A stretch of 64,000 nt of DNA, taken from NCBI GenBank assembly GCA_963816745.1, contig CAWFLQ010000001.1, positions 372,001 through 436,000 on the forward strand, written 5' to 3'. The DNA is from VAZQ01 sp963816745 (GTDB taxonomy: Bacteria; Pseudomonadota; Alphaproteobacteria; Rhizobiales; Xanthobacteraceae). The stretch's first letter is position 1; every line of letters starts with the position of its first letter. The translations under genes and the position numbers were made by a program. The notes under the pieces are model-generated. The model made no database searches, was not told the origin of the DNA, and saw nothing but the letters and a program-made list of their open reading frames with translations. Below, in pieces: positions 9,079 to 19,298 of this stretch.

Positions 9079-9829
9079 TCAAGGGCGCATGCCGAACACT
9101 TCGGCGGCGAACTGCGGATAGACCTCGGTGAGCTGCGGCGCGACCACGGTCCGCAGCAGCCGCAGCGTCTCGGGGGAGGGCGCGGCGGTCATCGGCACGT
9201 CCGCCGGCCGGTCGAAATCGAAGCCGGTGTGCTCGGCGACCTCGGCGGCGGTATGCCCGGGATGCACGCTCGCGAGCCGGAAGCGCTTGCGGGCGCGATC
9301 GAAGGCGAACAGGCAGCGGTTGGTGATGAGCGCGATCGGGCCGCCCGGGCGGATAGACGTTGTCCGGGCTCGTTCCCGGCGCGCTGATGAAGTCGACCTT
9401 CTCGACCAGGGTGCGGCGCGTGTGCTCGAGCCGGAACAGGATCACCTTGGGCACGACGTAATACATGTAGGCCGAGCCGAACGAGCCGGGGAAGCGCACC
9501 TTCGGGTGCTCGTAGTCGCCGACGCTGACGAGGTTGATGTTGCCCTCGCCGTCGATCTGCCCGCCCGAGAGGAAGAACACGTCGATGCGGCCCTGGCCGG
9601 CGCAGTCGAACAGCTCGCGGCCGCCGTCGGTGAAGAAGTTCTGCCGCCGGCTGCCGAGCAGCGACACGTACGGCCGGCCGTTGCCGCGCTCGCGCGCCAG
9701 CATCGCCGCCGCCGCCGGAATCGGCGAGGCCGCGCCGATGGCGGCGTGGCGGGCATCGCCGATCAGCCCGGCGATCGCGTCGGCGAGCAGCTCCTCGTTG
9801 CGGAAGCCGTCAGGCGGCGCGCCGGTCAT
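9079..9829 (-). pseudogene. CoA-transferase subunit beta (glutaconate/IpdB-like), one frameshift
   Basis: Starts MTGAPPDGFRNEELLADAIAGLIG and contains GRPYVSLLGSR, GRIDVFFLSGGQIDGEGNINLVSVG and KVDFISAPG, typical of class I CoA-transferase beta subunits. A frameshift near 9360 separates it from GPIALITNRCLFAFD and the C-terminus ending FAAEVFGMRP at 9079. The total of about 250 residues is normal. Its start overlaps the end of the alpha-subunit gene by 20 bases. The family includes glutaconate CoA-transferase and the steroid-ring hydrolase pair IpdAB; the substrate here is unknown. Confidence 0.78.
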
Positions 9830-10626
9830 GCACGTGCCGGTCGAGGTAGGCCGCAAAGCCTTCGGCGGTCGCGGCCATGCGCGCATATTCGGCGAGATGC
9901 GCGGTGTCGACGCGCGTAGTGATCGGCGAGCGCGAGCGGCCAGGCGCCTTTCGGCGCGACCGCGATCGCCTCCACGTAGAAGCCGCCGAGCGTGCCGGCA
10001 GCGAGGCATGGGATCGTCGAACAGGTTGCCGTCGTGCAGCTTCTCGACCGTCACGACGGTCTTCGCCGCGGCATGCGCCATCATCGCGAGCTCGCGGTCG
10101 CGGCCGATCCAGACATTGCCGTCGCGGTCGGCGAGCGGCGCATGAAACAGCGCGACGTCGGGCTTGATCGCGGGCAGCAGCACGATCGGATCGTCGTTGC
10201 CGAACGGGTTGTCGATCGATCTTCCAGTCCGGACGATGCGCGAGCACGTCGGAGCCGATGAGCCCGCGCAGCGGCATGAAGGGCACGCCTTTCTCCGCCG
10301 CCTGGAAGGCGGCATGGAGCGCCGGGCAGGTCGCATCCTTGATGCCGATGGTTCCCGAGGTCGACCGCCGCGGTGAAGCGCGGCGCCGGCCCGAATTCGC
10401 CGAGGCTCACGGCCGATGTCTCGATCGTCTCGACGCAGCCGGCGCCGATGAGCAGATCGGCCTGCAGGCTCGAGGTCGGCAGCGCGACCAGATGCAGCCG
10501 CTTGACGCCGCGCCGGATCAGCGCGCGCGTCGCCGCCATGGCGACGCCCGACACGTCGCGCGGCACCGCCAGCACGCAGCCGTCGGTGATGGGGGCAATG
10601 GCTTCTTCGAGGGTGCGAACGATCAT
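9810..10626 (-). pseudogene. CoA-transferase subunit alpha (glutaconate/IpdA-like), several frameshifts
   Basis: Starts MIVRTLEEAIAPITDGCVLAV at 10626. Homologous segments then alternate between frames: LHLVALPTSSLQADLLIGAG, then PFMPLRGLIGSDVL near 10270, IDNPFGNDDPIVLLPAIKPDVALFHAP near 10180, and AHLEYARMAATAEGFAAYL-like C-terminus near 9850. I count at least four breaks (about 10365, 10225, 10005 and 9920). The total length of about 272 residues fits the alpha subunit of class I CoA-transferases. It is the first gene of a run continuing with beta subunit, two oxidoreductases, DUF3303 and a Bug receptor. Confidence 0.72.
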
Positions 10627-10762
10627 GGGCGGAGTGTAGCACAAACCGCGCCGCGGTCTCGGTCTGCTCCCTCTCCCCGCTTTGCAACGCCGGGACGAGC
10701 GGCATCAGGTGGCCGAAGTCGGTTATCCGACTCGGCTGAGCGGTTGATCAGGCTTGCGGAGC

Positions 10763-13060
10763 TTACGACAGCGCCTGCTTCACGCGGTCGGGCGAGAACG
10801 GCACGCGGCGCATGCGCACGCCGGTCGCGTCGAAGATCGCGTTGGCGATCGCGGCCGCGAGCGGCCGCATCGACGGCTCGCCGGCGCCGGTCGGCGCGAG
10901 CTCGGGCCGGTTGATCAGCACCACGTCGATCGTCTCCGGCGTCTCGGTGATGTCGAGGATCGGATAGGTCATCCAGTCGACGCTGGTCACGCTCTTGGCG
11001 TCGAACTTGACCTCCTCCCACAGCGTGCGGCTGAGCCCCTGCACGATGTTGCCCTCGATGGTGTGCTTGAGGCCGTCCGGGTTGATGATCTGGCCGCAGT
11101 CGTGCGCGACGGTGAACTTGCGCGCCCAGATCTTGCCGGTCGAGCGGTCGATGTCGACCTCGGCGACGATCGGCGCAGCGCGTGCCGTTGCGCTGCGAAT
11201 AGGCGATGCCGCGGCCGCTCACCTTGTTGCCGGTCTGGTCCTTGCGCGGCGAGGGCCGCGACTGCCAGCCCGCCTTCTCGGCCGCGGCCTTGAGCACCGC
11301 GATGTCGCGCGGCGTCCTTGACGTGGCGCAGGCGGAACTCGACCGGATCGACGTCGAGCGCCGCCGCGACCTCGTCCATGAACGATTCGCTGGCGAAGTG
11401 GATCTGCGGCCCGACCGGATCGCGCAGATGCGCGCCGCGCAGCGGCGAGGCGCGATCGAGCAAGCGGCGGGATCGTCTCCCACGACAGTGCGCTTGTTGG
11501 CGAACTCGTAGGATTCCGCCGGCACGCCGAAATTGTCGCCGGATTTCAGCGCGACGCCGCGGAAATGTCCCGCGAGCGTGTCCTCGGGCTTGCCGCCGTT
11601 GGTGTTGACGTCGATGCGCGAGAAGCCCTTGCTGAGGAACTCGTAGGCGATGACCTTGCCGGATGCGTCGATCGCGGCGCGGGCGCGGTGGATCGAGGCC
11701 GGGCCCTTCGGGTCCCAGCCGGTGCCCTGGTCGCGCGTATACTGCACGCGCACCGGCTTGCCGACCGCCTTCGCCAGCACGGCGGCGTCCATGGCGGCAG
11801 TCGTCGGCATCGTTGCGGCCGTAGGAGCCGGGACCGACGACCCAGATCGCAGCGCACCTTCTCGACCGGCACGCCGAGGGTGCGCGGCGATGCCGTTCTG
11901 CACGAAGTGCGGCTTCTGCGAGCCGGTCCAGCAGGTGACGTTGCCGTCCTTGATCTCGACCAGCGCGCAGGCCGGGCCCATGCAGGCATGCGACTGGAAC
12001 GGCCATTCGTACTCGGCCTCGATCACGCGCGCGGCGGTCTTGAAGGCCTCGTCGACATTGCCGGTTTCCTTGCCGCCGATCTCGCGCTTGCGCACCGGCG
12101 CCTTGCGGATGTGGTCGTAGAGCGCCGCCTGGTCGGGGAACGGCGGCTTGACGTCCGACCACTCGACCTTGAGCTTCTGGCTGGCCTTGATCGCGTCCCA
12201 TTCCTTGTCGGCGACGACGCCGAGGAAGCCGTTCTCCCAGACCACCTTGGCGCCGGGAATGTCCTTGATCGAGCTTTCGTCGACCTTCACCGGCACGCGC
12301 CGGCGACCGCCGGACGGATCATGCGGCCGTGCACCATGCCCGGGACCTTGACGTCGGTGCAGAAGTCCTCCTGCGCAGTAGACCTTGGGCGCGATGTCCT
12401 CGCGCGCGATCGGCTTGCCGACGATCTTGTAGTCCTTCGGGTCCTTCGGCTGGCCTTGCCCGGGGCGTAGAGCAGATTGCCCATCTGCTTGTTCCACTCG
12501 AGCTGGACGTTGAAGTAGCGCCCGCCGATCAGCTCGGCATAGGTCGCCTTCTTGGCCGCATCGCTCTTGGCGTGCACGACGCCGTCGGTGACGGTGAGCT
12601 CGTCGGCCGGCAGGCCGAGCTTCGTCGGCCGCCATCTCGACCAGCACGCGGCGCGCTTCGGCGGCCGCGACGCGCATCTGCTTGCCGCCGCGCTGGATGC
12701 CGGTCGAGCCGGAGGCGCCGCCCTGGTTCACGCTGGTGGCGGTGTCGCCCATGATCACGGTGACGGCCTTGAACGGCACGTCGAGCTCTTCCGCCACCAT
12801 CTGGCCGATGGCGACGAACAGGCCCTGGCCCATGTCCATCTTGCCGAAGAAGGCGGAGACGGTGCCGTCGGCGTTGACGGCGATGTAGGAGGAGAGCTGG
12901 TCCGGCGTGAGCGGCGGCTTGGTGCGCCTTGCGCGAAGGCTGCGCTGATGCCGAGCACGGTGTCGAGCCCGATCGGCGTGCCGACCGAGACGACCAGCGC
13001 GCCGCCGGCCTTGAGGATCGAGCGGCGGGAGAACTGCGCGGCTTTTTCCATCTTGGTCAT
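10763..13060 (-). pseudogene. Tat-exported xanthine dehydrogenase-family molybdopterin-binding subunit (IorB-like), about ten frameshifts
   Basis: The start ATG at 13060 has GGGAGG upstream. The N-terminus reads MTKMEKAAQFSRRSILKAGGAL, a twin-arginine signal. Downstream pieces in successive frames are typical of the isoquinoline 1-oxidoreductase beta group: MDMGQGLFVAIGQMVAEEL, VNQGGASGSTGIQRGGKQ, IAREDIAPKVYCA, MVHGRMIRP, FQSHACMGPACALVEI, PVRVQYTRDQGTGWDP, FMDEVAAALDVDPVEFRL and NPDGLKHTIEGNIVQGL. The last ends at the TAA at 10763. Breaks fall near 12928, 12625, 12460, 12375, 12300, 11890, 11830, 11465, 11310 and 11180. The enzyme would oxidise an aldehyde or N-heterocycle in the periplasm together with the 2Fe-2S protein encoded just upstream. 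The dense breaks look like poor local sequence or early decay. Confidence 0.75.
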
Positions 13061-13071
13061 GATCGCCTCCC

Positions 13072-13538
13072 TCAACCCATCATCTCGGCGGCGCGCTTGA
13101 CCGCGCGCATGATGCCCATATGCGTGCCGCAGCGGCACTTGAGGCCGGTCGAGCGCGTCCTTGATCTCGGCCTCGGTCGGCTTCTTGTTCTCGTTGAGCA
13201 GCGCCGCCGCCGTCATGATCCAGCCGTTGATGCAGTAGCCGCATTGCGGCACCTGCTCCTCGACATAGGCCGTCTGCAGCGGATGCGGCTTCTCCGGCGT
13301 GCCGAGGCCGGCGAGCGTGACGACCTTGCCGTCTGCCGACTGCCGAGACCGGCGTGACGCAGGAGCGGATCGGCTGGCCGTCGAGATGCACGGTGCAGGC
13401 GCCGCATTGCGCGAGCCCGCAGCCGAAATGCGGATTGTTGAGGCCGATGTCGTTGCGCAGCGCATAGAGCAGCGGCATGTCGGGATCGGCGTCGATCGTG
13501 TGGACCTTGCCGTTCACGTCGAGGTTTATGCGAGCCAT
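13072..13538 (-). pseudogene. (2Fe-2S)-binding subunit of molybdenum hydroxylase (IorA-like), two frameshifts
   Basis: Starts MARINLDVNGKVHTIDADPD and carries CGLAQCGACTVH, ligands of the plant-type 2Fe-2S cluster. A break near 13340 precedes EEQVPQCGYCINGWIM, and another near 13150 precedes the KCRCGTHMGIMRA end; together these hold the second cluster. The full product is about 155 residues, normal for CoxS/IorA subunits. It is 11 bases upstream of the molybdopterin subunit gene, so the pair forms an operon. No FAD subunit is seen, as in IorAB-type enzymes that pass electrons to cytochromes. Confidence 0.82.
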
Positions 13539-13699
13539 GGGTGCATTTCTCCCTTGGGACTATCGCTTGCGTGCCGATAGGCCATCGCGCATCGGACGCA
13601 GCTTTCGCTTGAAGATGCGAATTGTTCTAGTCTGGGAGGCTAGTCCAACCGGCGGGCGTTGGAAACACCCCTCGCGCGAGGTTTGCTTGCGGCGCGGTC

Positions 13700-14749
13700 C
13701 TAGTTGGAACCGTCGGCGGCCAGCGCGCGCACCGCGGCCAACAGGTCCGCGCACCTGGCTCTCCGGAATATTGCGGGTGATGAAGACGAGCCGGCTCGCG
13801 CGATCCTCGTCCGGCCAGGCCGCGAGCTCGACCGGCGGATGGGCGAGGTGCTGCACCACTTGCACCACGCACCGGGCCGCGGCAGCCCGCGACGTTGAGG
13901 AAGCCCTTCACCCGCAGCAGGTCGGGCCCGCGCAGCGCAATCAGCGTCTCCATGCTGCGCGCGAAGGCGTCCCAGGGCAGCGGCGCGTCGTCGGTCGAGG
14001 ACGAAGCTCACGATGCCGTCGCTGTGCTCGGCCTCGGCGACGAAGCCGGCATGCCCGCTCGGGCGCAGCTCCTGACCGGCATCCGCCTCGAGCAGGCAGC
14101 GCGGGTCGAGCTCGCCGTCGATCGCGGTGTGAACGACGGCGCGCGGATTGAGCTCGCGCAGCCGCGCGGTCAGGCGCTCGACCGCTGTCGGTTCGGCGAG
14201 ATCGGTCTTCGAGATCACCAGCCGGTCGGCGAGGATGATCTGCTTGCGCGCTTCCGCCGACCATTCGAGCGTGTCGAGCCCGCCCACGGCATCGACCATG
14301 GCCACGACGACCTCGACGTGGAATTCGCCGCCGAGCGCGCGGTCGGTGGCGAAGGTCTGCAGGATCGGTCCGGGATCGGCGAGCCCGCTGGTTTCGATCA
14401 GGATACGTTCGAAGCGCGGCACCGTGCCTTGCTCGCGCTCGGCCACCAGACTGCGCAGCGCGATCTGCAGGTCGGAGCGGGTGTTGCAGCAGAGGCAGCC
14501 GTTGCCGAGCAGCGTGATCTCGTCGGTCGAGCCGCGCACCAGCGCGTCGTCGATGCCGACGCTGCCGAACTCGTTGATGACGACGGCGGTGCCTGCGCCC
14601 TCCGGCGCCGCGAGAAAGCGGCGCACCAGCGTGGTCTTGCCGGCGCCGAGGAAGCCGGTGACGACCGTGACCGGGATGCGCGCGCCGCGGGCGCGCTTGA
14701 GCCGGCGCCCGAACGGGCCGGCGTCGCGGGAGGGGAAGAGATCGAGCAA
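13700..14749 (-). pseudogene. CobW/G3E-family GTPase (metal chaperone), three frameshifts near the C-terminus
   Basis: The start is TTG at 14749 with GGAGG five bases upstream. The N-terminal GTPase domain is intact. It has TVVTGFLGAGKTTLV (Walker A), NEFGSVGIDD, GNGCLCCNTRSDL with the CxCC metal-binding motif, ETSGLADP (Walker B region) and SKTDL as the NKxD-type specificity motif. Breaks near 14000, 13870 and 13755 interrupt the C-terminal CobW_C domain, whose pieces RGPDLLRVKGFLNVAG and ASRLVFITRNIP remain. Family members insert zinc, cobalt or nickel into target proteins. Its place in the minus-strand block after the LVIVD protein gives no clear target. Confidence 0.8.
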
Positions 14750-14811
14750 TGCGCCTCCAAGTTTGCTGCCCGGCTGTCATGCGGCGCACGACAGCCGAGC
14801 AGGTCGCGTGA

Positions 14812-16180
14812 TCAGAAGTCCATCTCCAGGATGTAGAGCCCGCCGATGTGGCGGTCGACCGTGTAGACGATCTCGCGCTCGTCGACGAACACGTCGTTGA
14901 GCTGGATCGTGCCCGTGGGCGCCATCGGCGGCGCCGGCGGCACGAACACGCCGATCTGCTGCGGCTGATACGGGTTGGAGATGTCGTAGGCGCGCAGGCC
15001 GCCGTTGAAGAAGGTGCCGAGCACGATCTGGTCGGAATGCCAGGACGTCGGCAGCGGCACGTTCTCGTGGATGTTGTGGGCGCCGAAGCGGCCCTTGGCC
15101 GCGAAGGCCTTGTGGTCCGGCAGCGGACAGGTCGAGATCGGGACCAGGTTGGTTTCCTCGCGCGCGTCGAGCACCCAGATCAGCTTCGGCCAATCCTTGG
15201 CGTTGTTCTCGGTGGATTCGTCGGTCACCAGCATCAGCCCGCGGTCGAACAGCGGCACGACCGTGTGCATGAAGCCGGTATAGGGCGGCGAGTTCGTCCA
15301 CTGCGAGATCGCGCTTCGGGTTCGCCTTGTCGGAGATGTCGAGCACGAACATGCCGCCGTCGATATAGGCGAGATAGCAGCGGTCCGGACGCTGCGGATA
15401 GACGTTGCAGTTGTGGGCGCGGTAGCCCTTGTCGAGCGGATGGCGCGGCGGCGGCATCACGTTGTCGCCCTGCTTGGTGCCGGGCATGTGCCAGCGGCCG
15501 AGCTCGACCGGCTTCGACGGATTGCGCACGTCGATGCAGCGATAGAACTGGTCGTCGGAGGGATGCGTCGGCTGGAAGTCGTCGGCGCCCGACGCGCAGT
15601 GGACGTATTCGCCGTCGCAGAACCAGAGCTGGTGCACGCCGCGCGAGGTCGGCCCCGAGCAGTCGAAGAACGAGATCGAGCGCGGCTTCTCCGGCACCGA
15701 GATGTCGAACAGCTCCATGCCGGCCGGCTGCAGTCCCTTCTTCTGGGTCTGGTAGGCGACCGCCATGATGTTTCCGCAGGTCTCCAGCGAATTGGAGCGC
15801 ATGTGGGCCTGCGGCAGGTCGGTCTGCACCACCACCTTGGGCTTGCGCGGATCGGAGACGTCGACCGCGGTGAAATTCTTCGGCGCGCTCTCGTGCGCGA
15901 GCCAGAGGATGCGGCGGCCGTCGGGCGCGATCTGGATCGACATGCCTTCGCCCATGCCGCCGAAGCCGTCGAGCAGGTGGTGGCTGAGCAGCTTGAAATT
16001 CCAGGTGATCGGTCCGCCGTTGCTTTGCGGCGCGCTGGTCTTGCTGGCGGCCTGCTTGGGCGCTGCCTTCTTGGGCGCGGGCTTCTTGGCCGCTGCCTTC
16101 TTCGGGGCTGCCTTCTTCGCCGGTTTCGCGGCGACTTTCTTGGCAGCCTTCTTCGCAACTTTCTTCTTTGCAGCTTTCAT
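14812..16180 (-). pseudogene. LVIVD-repeat beta-propeller protein with a Lys/Ala/Pro-rich N-terminal tail, one frameshift
   Basis: The start at 16180 is favoured over ATG 16192 because GGAGAG lies just upstream. Residues 1-52 are an Ala/Lys/Pro repeat tail resembling bacterial histone H1-like tails. The rest is made of LVIVD-type blades: FTAVDVSDPRKPKVV, MELFDISVPEKPRSI, FYRCIDVRNPSKPVEL, MFVLDISDKANPK and RAYDISNPYQPQ, ending GGLYILEMDF. One frameshift near 15315 separates the fourth blade from the rest. LVIVD proteins are predicted seven-bladed propellers, usually on the cell surface. No signal peptide is visible here, so the basic tail may hold it at the nucleoid or the envelope. Function unknown. 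Confidence 0.75.
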
Positions 16181-16218
16181 TCCACTCTCCATGCCCTGAA
16201 ATCGGCTGATCCTTTATA

Positions 16219-16261
16219 GCGTTTTCCGGCGAAGTGGAACCCGGCTCGCCGTAGAAAACGC
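16219..16261. repeat. Palindromic repeat, GCGTTTTC...GAAAACGC family
   Basis: Arms GCGTTTTC and GAAAACGC enclose CCGGCGAAGTGGAACCCGG-like core sequence. The same arm-and-core design recurs at 29578-29626, 45551-45703 and 57838-57881, with a degenerate half near 63525-63550. It lies between the LVIVD gene and the ABC substrate-binding gene. Confidence 0.6.
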
Positions 16262-16278
16262 GTCAAACAGACAATGAG

Positions 16279-16303
16279 AAGGCCGGCGTGAGCGGCCGGC
16301 CTT
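16279..16303 (-). terminator. Hairpin after the ABC substrate-binding gene
   Basis: A 9-bp stem AAGGCCGGC/GCCGGCCTT with a 7-base loop lies about 40 bases after the minus-strand stop at 16346. Only a weak T-rich tail follows on the minus strand, so termination is plausible rather than certain. Confidence 0.45.
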
Positions 16304-16345
16304 GCTCGACTTGCTCGCCGCGGGTCTTGGTGACCGGCCGAAATC

Positions 16346-17322
16346 CTACGCGCTCGCCTTCGCCCAGAGGTCCGGCCGCAGGGCCTTCTTCCAGTCCGGG
16401 ATGGCGGAGATCTTCTTCTCGCGCAGCAGAACTTCGGCGTCTCTCTGCAGGCCCGGCTTCGAGGTCCGGCGGGAAGCCCGGATTGACCTCGACTCGCGCC
16501 AGCGCCTTGGCAAACGTCTCCCGCGACATGCTGTAGCCCTTCGACGTGAAGAACGCATAGATCACGTCGGCGACCTTGCCCGGATTGTCCTTGAAGTCGC
16601 GCGCCACTTCCTGCCAGCACTTGAGATAGGCGACGACGGTGTCGGGGCTCTTGGCGACGAAATCGGGCGTCGCCGCCATGAACACCGGCATGCGGTCGAC
16701 GCTGGAGAAGTCCATGATCGAGGTGCCGATGCCTTCGGCGACCGCGATCTCGTTGTAGGGCTCCACATTGACCATGGCGTCCACGGTCTTGGCCGCGAGC
16801 GCGGCGACCATGTTGTTGACGTCCATGCGCACTTCCTGGAAGTCGCCTTTCTTGAGGCCGGCCTTCTGCGCGATGATGTCGACGAAGATGTTGCCGACGG
16901 AGGAGCCGGTCTGGTTCGCGACCTTGAGCCCCTTGAGCTGCTCGACCTTGGTGAGGTTGAGGTCCTTGCGCGTCACGATCTGCGCGGTCTTGCCGACATA
17001 TTCGATCTGGGCGATGGCGACGAGGCCGCCTTTGTCGTGGCCGATGATGAAGGACTGCCCGGCATAGGTGCCCATGTCCACCTGGCGCGCCACCATCTGC
17101 TGCATGGTGAGATTGCCGGAGGGCACGGCGAACTCCTCGAACTTGATGCCGCGCTTCTCCAAGCAGCCCGGACTTGAGCAGGTAGTAGGTCGGCATGCCC
17201 CAGATGTTGGTCTGGTAGCCCTGGCGGATGGTCTCGAGCGCGAAGGCGGGTCGTGTCGTTCCAAGGCCTGCTGCCAGCACGCCGGCGGTGCCGGCGAGAT
17301 ATTGCCGTCGTGTGATCTTCAT
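16346..17322 (-). pseudogene. ABC transporter substrate-binding protein (SsuA/TauA/NrtA-like), two frameshifts
   Basis: GGAGG precedes ATG at 17322. The leader MKITRRQYLAGTAGVLAAG is a Tat-type signal peptide. After a break near 17167 the body reads KFEEFAVPSGNLTMQQMVARQVDMG, KVEQLKGLKVANQTGSSVGNI and PVFMAATPDFVAKSPD, the NMT1/SsuA periplasmic-binding fold. A second break near 16460 precedes the end WKKALRPDLWAKASA. About 325 residues in total. It would bind an organic anion or nitrogen compound and work with the ATPase at 18378-19154 and the permeases at 22.3-24.0 kb. A Bug receptor gene stands between it and the ATPase gene. Confidence 0.78.
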
Positions 17323-17355
17323 CGCGTATCCTCCGTGATGTTTTCTCTATCGACC

Positions 17356-18324
17356 CTATTGCTCCTGCTGCATGCCGAACTCGCGGATGCTGCCCGCAAC
17401 GTCGTCCAATGTCTGCGTGATCACTTGCCGCAGCTCCTGCGGCGTCGACGACACCGGCAGCGAGCCGGCCTTCTCGATCAGGTTGCGGTAGTCCGCCGTG
17501 GCGACGATCGCCGCGATCTGGCGCTGCAGCTGGTCGAGGATCGGTTGCGGCGTGCCGGCGCCGGCGCAGATGCCGAGCCAGCCGTAGCGCACGAAGTTGA
17601 CGCCCTTCTCCGCGAGCGTGGGGATCTCCGACAGGTTCTTCACGCGCTCGGGCGCCGACACCGCCAGAATCTTGATCTGCTTGGCCTGGTACTGCGGGAC
17701 GATCGCCAATGTCGGCGAGACGTAGAAGTGCACGCGCCCCGCGATCAGCTCCTGCACGACCTGGGGACCGCCGCGGAACGGAATCCGGTTCATGACGATG
17801 CCGGTGAGCTTCTCCAGCTGCCGCGCCAGGATTTCCTGCGCGGAGCCGGCGCCGACGGTCGCGTAGCTCACCTCGTTGGGATTGGCCTTGGCATACCGCA
17901 CGAACGATTCGAAGTCGTCGGCAGGAATGGCGTTGGCGAGTGCGAGGCCATAGTAGTATTTGGTGATGAGCGAGATCGGGGCGACATCGTCCAGCTTGAA
18001 CAGCACGTTCTTGTAGACGGCGGTGTTGATCGCCTCGAAATGGGTGCAGAGCAGCAGCGTATAGCCGTCGCGCGGTTGCGACAGCACGTCCCGCGTGGCG
18101 ACCATTCCGGCGGCCGCCGGCTTGTTCTCCACCACCACGCGCTGGCCGAGCGCGTCGCCGAGCTTCTCCGCCACGAAGCGCGCGGGAATGTCGGTCGGTC
18201 CGCCGGCGCCGAAGCCGACGACCAGCCGGATCGGCCGCGACGGATACGCTTCTTGCGCACTCGCGGCGCCGAGGCTCGCGAGCAGAACGAGCCCGCAGAC
18301 GAAGCCTGCTCTGATCTGCAACAT
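17356..18324 (-). CDS. Bug-family tripartite tricarboxylate transporter receptor
   Basis: A 322-residue receptor with a signal peptide (MLQIRAGFVCGLVLLASLGAAS, processed after SAQ). The Bug core follows: YPSRPIRLVVGFGAGGPTDIPAR, VVVENKPAAAGMVATRDV and DGYTLLLCTHF. An upstream in-frame ATG at 18348 has no ribosome binding site, so 18324 is chosen. It ends 33 bases before the ABC binding protein gene and follows the ABC ATPase gene by 53 bases. An unrelated carboxylate receptor has thus been placed inside an ABC operon. Confidence 0.9.
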   Translation of the reverse strand: MLQIRAGFVCGLVLLASLGAASAQEAYPSRPIRLVVGFGAGGPTDIPARFVAEKLGDALGQRVVVENKPAAAGMVATRDVLSQPRDGYTLLLCTHFEAINTAVYKNVLFKLDDVAPISLITKYYYGLALANAIPADDFESFVRYAKANPNEVSYATVGAGSAQEILARQLEKLTGIVMNRIPFRGGPQVVQELIAGRVHFYVSPTLAIVPQYQAKQIKILAVSAPERVKNLSEIPTLAEKGVNFVRYGWLGICAGAGTPQPILDQLQRQIAAIVATADYRNLIEKAGSLPVSSTPQELRQVITQTLDDVAGSIREFGMQQEQ

Positions 18325-18377
18325 CCTGTTTCCGTCCCTTGTGTCCATTGTTACGTTTTTCTTTTGCGTCCGGCGGC

Positions 18378-19154
18378 TCAACCGTTTGCGTGTGCCTCCT
18401 GGTGCGTCTCCTGGCCGAGATGGCGCAACAGCGATTTCTGGTATTCGAGAAATTCGACGCTGAGCGGATCGCGCGGCCGCGTCAGCTTGATCGGCACCTC
18501 GATCTTCACCATGCCGGGATGCGGCGTCATCACCACCACGCGATCCGCGAGGTAGACGGCCTCGGCCACATTGTGCGTCACATAGACCACGGTCTTGCGC
18601 GTCTCCCGCCACACATCCGCGAGCAGCCGCTGCATGTCGTCCCGGGTGAGCGCGTCGAGCGCCGCGAACGGCTCGTCCATCAGCAGCACCGAGGGATTGT
18701 ACGCGAGCGCCCGCGCGATGGCGACCCGCTGCTGCATCCCGCCGGAGAGATGATGCGGATAGGACCGCACGAACTTCTCGAGCTTCACCAGCTTGAGCTG
18801 CTCGAGCGCGATCTTCTCGCGCTCGGACTTGGCCATGCCCTTCATCTCCAGGCCGAAGGTCACGTTGCCGAGCGCGGTGCGCCACGGAAACAGCTGGGCG
18901 AAGTCCTGGAACACCACGCCGCGGTCGAGGCCGTGGCCGGTGACGGCCTTGCCGCCGATGCGGATCTCCCCCGCGCTGGGGGCCAGAAAGCCCGCGATGA
19001 TGTTGAGCAAAGTGGACTTGCCGCAGCCCGAGGGGCCGACGATGCAGAGGAATTCCGAGGCCTCGATGCTGAAGCTCACGCCCGCGACGCCCGGGACCTG
19101 GCCCGAGGGCGTGTCGTAGGTCAGCGAGACATCGGTAACTTCGATGTGCGGCAT
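18378..19154 (-). CDS. ABC transporter ATP-binding protein (SsuB/TauB/NrtD-like)
   Basis: A 258-residue intact nucleotide-binding subunit. Walker A is GPSGCGKST near residue 40, the Q-loop FQDF follows, the signature is LSGGMQQRVAIARAL, Walker B is VLLMDEPFAALD and the switch histidine is in VTHNVAEAV. It matches the nitrate/sulfonate/taurine importer class. The membrane subunits are encoded at 22339-23154 and 23151-23985, separated by two Bug genes and an HD-domain gene of opposite strand. Confidence 0.93.
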   Translation of the reverse strand: MPHIEVTDVSLTYDTPSGQVPGVAGVSFSIEASEFLCIVGPSGCGKSTLLNIIAGFLAPSAGEIRIGGKAVTGHGLDRGVVFQDFAQLFPWRTALGNVTFGLEMKGMAKSEREKIALEQLKLVKLEKFVRSYPHHLSGGMQQRVAIARALAYNPSVLLMDEPFAALDALTRDDMQRLLADVWRETRKTVVYVTHNVAEAVYLADRVVVMTPHPGMVKIEVPIKLTRPRDPLSVEFLEYQKSLLRHLGQETHQEAHANG

Positions 19155-19298
19155 CGGAGGCTATCCCGGTGGTGCTGTCATAGATGGTATGCGTGATTGA
19201 GGCCAGCGCCGGTGCGGGGCGAGTTTCGCCCGGCTCGAATCCGGTGTAGATAGGCGCAAAGCAGGTCGGACAATTAGCCGCAAGGCAGGAGTATTCGG

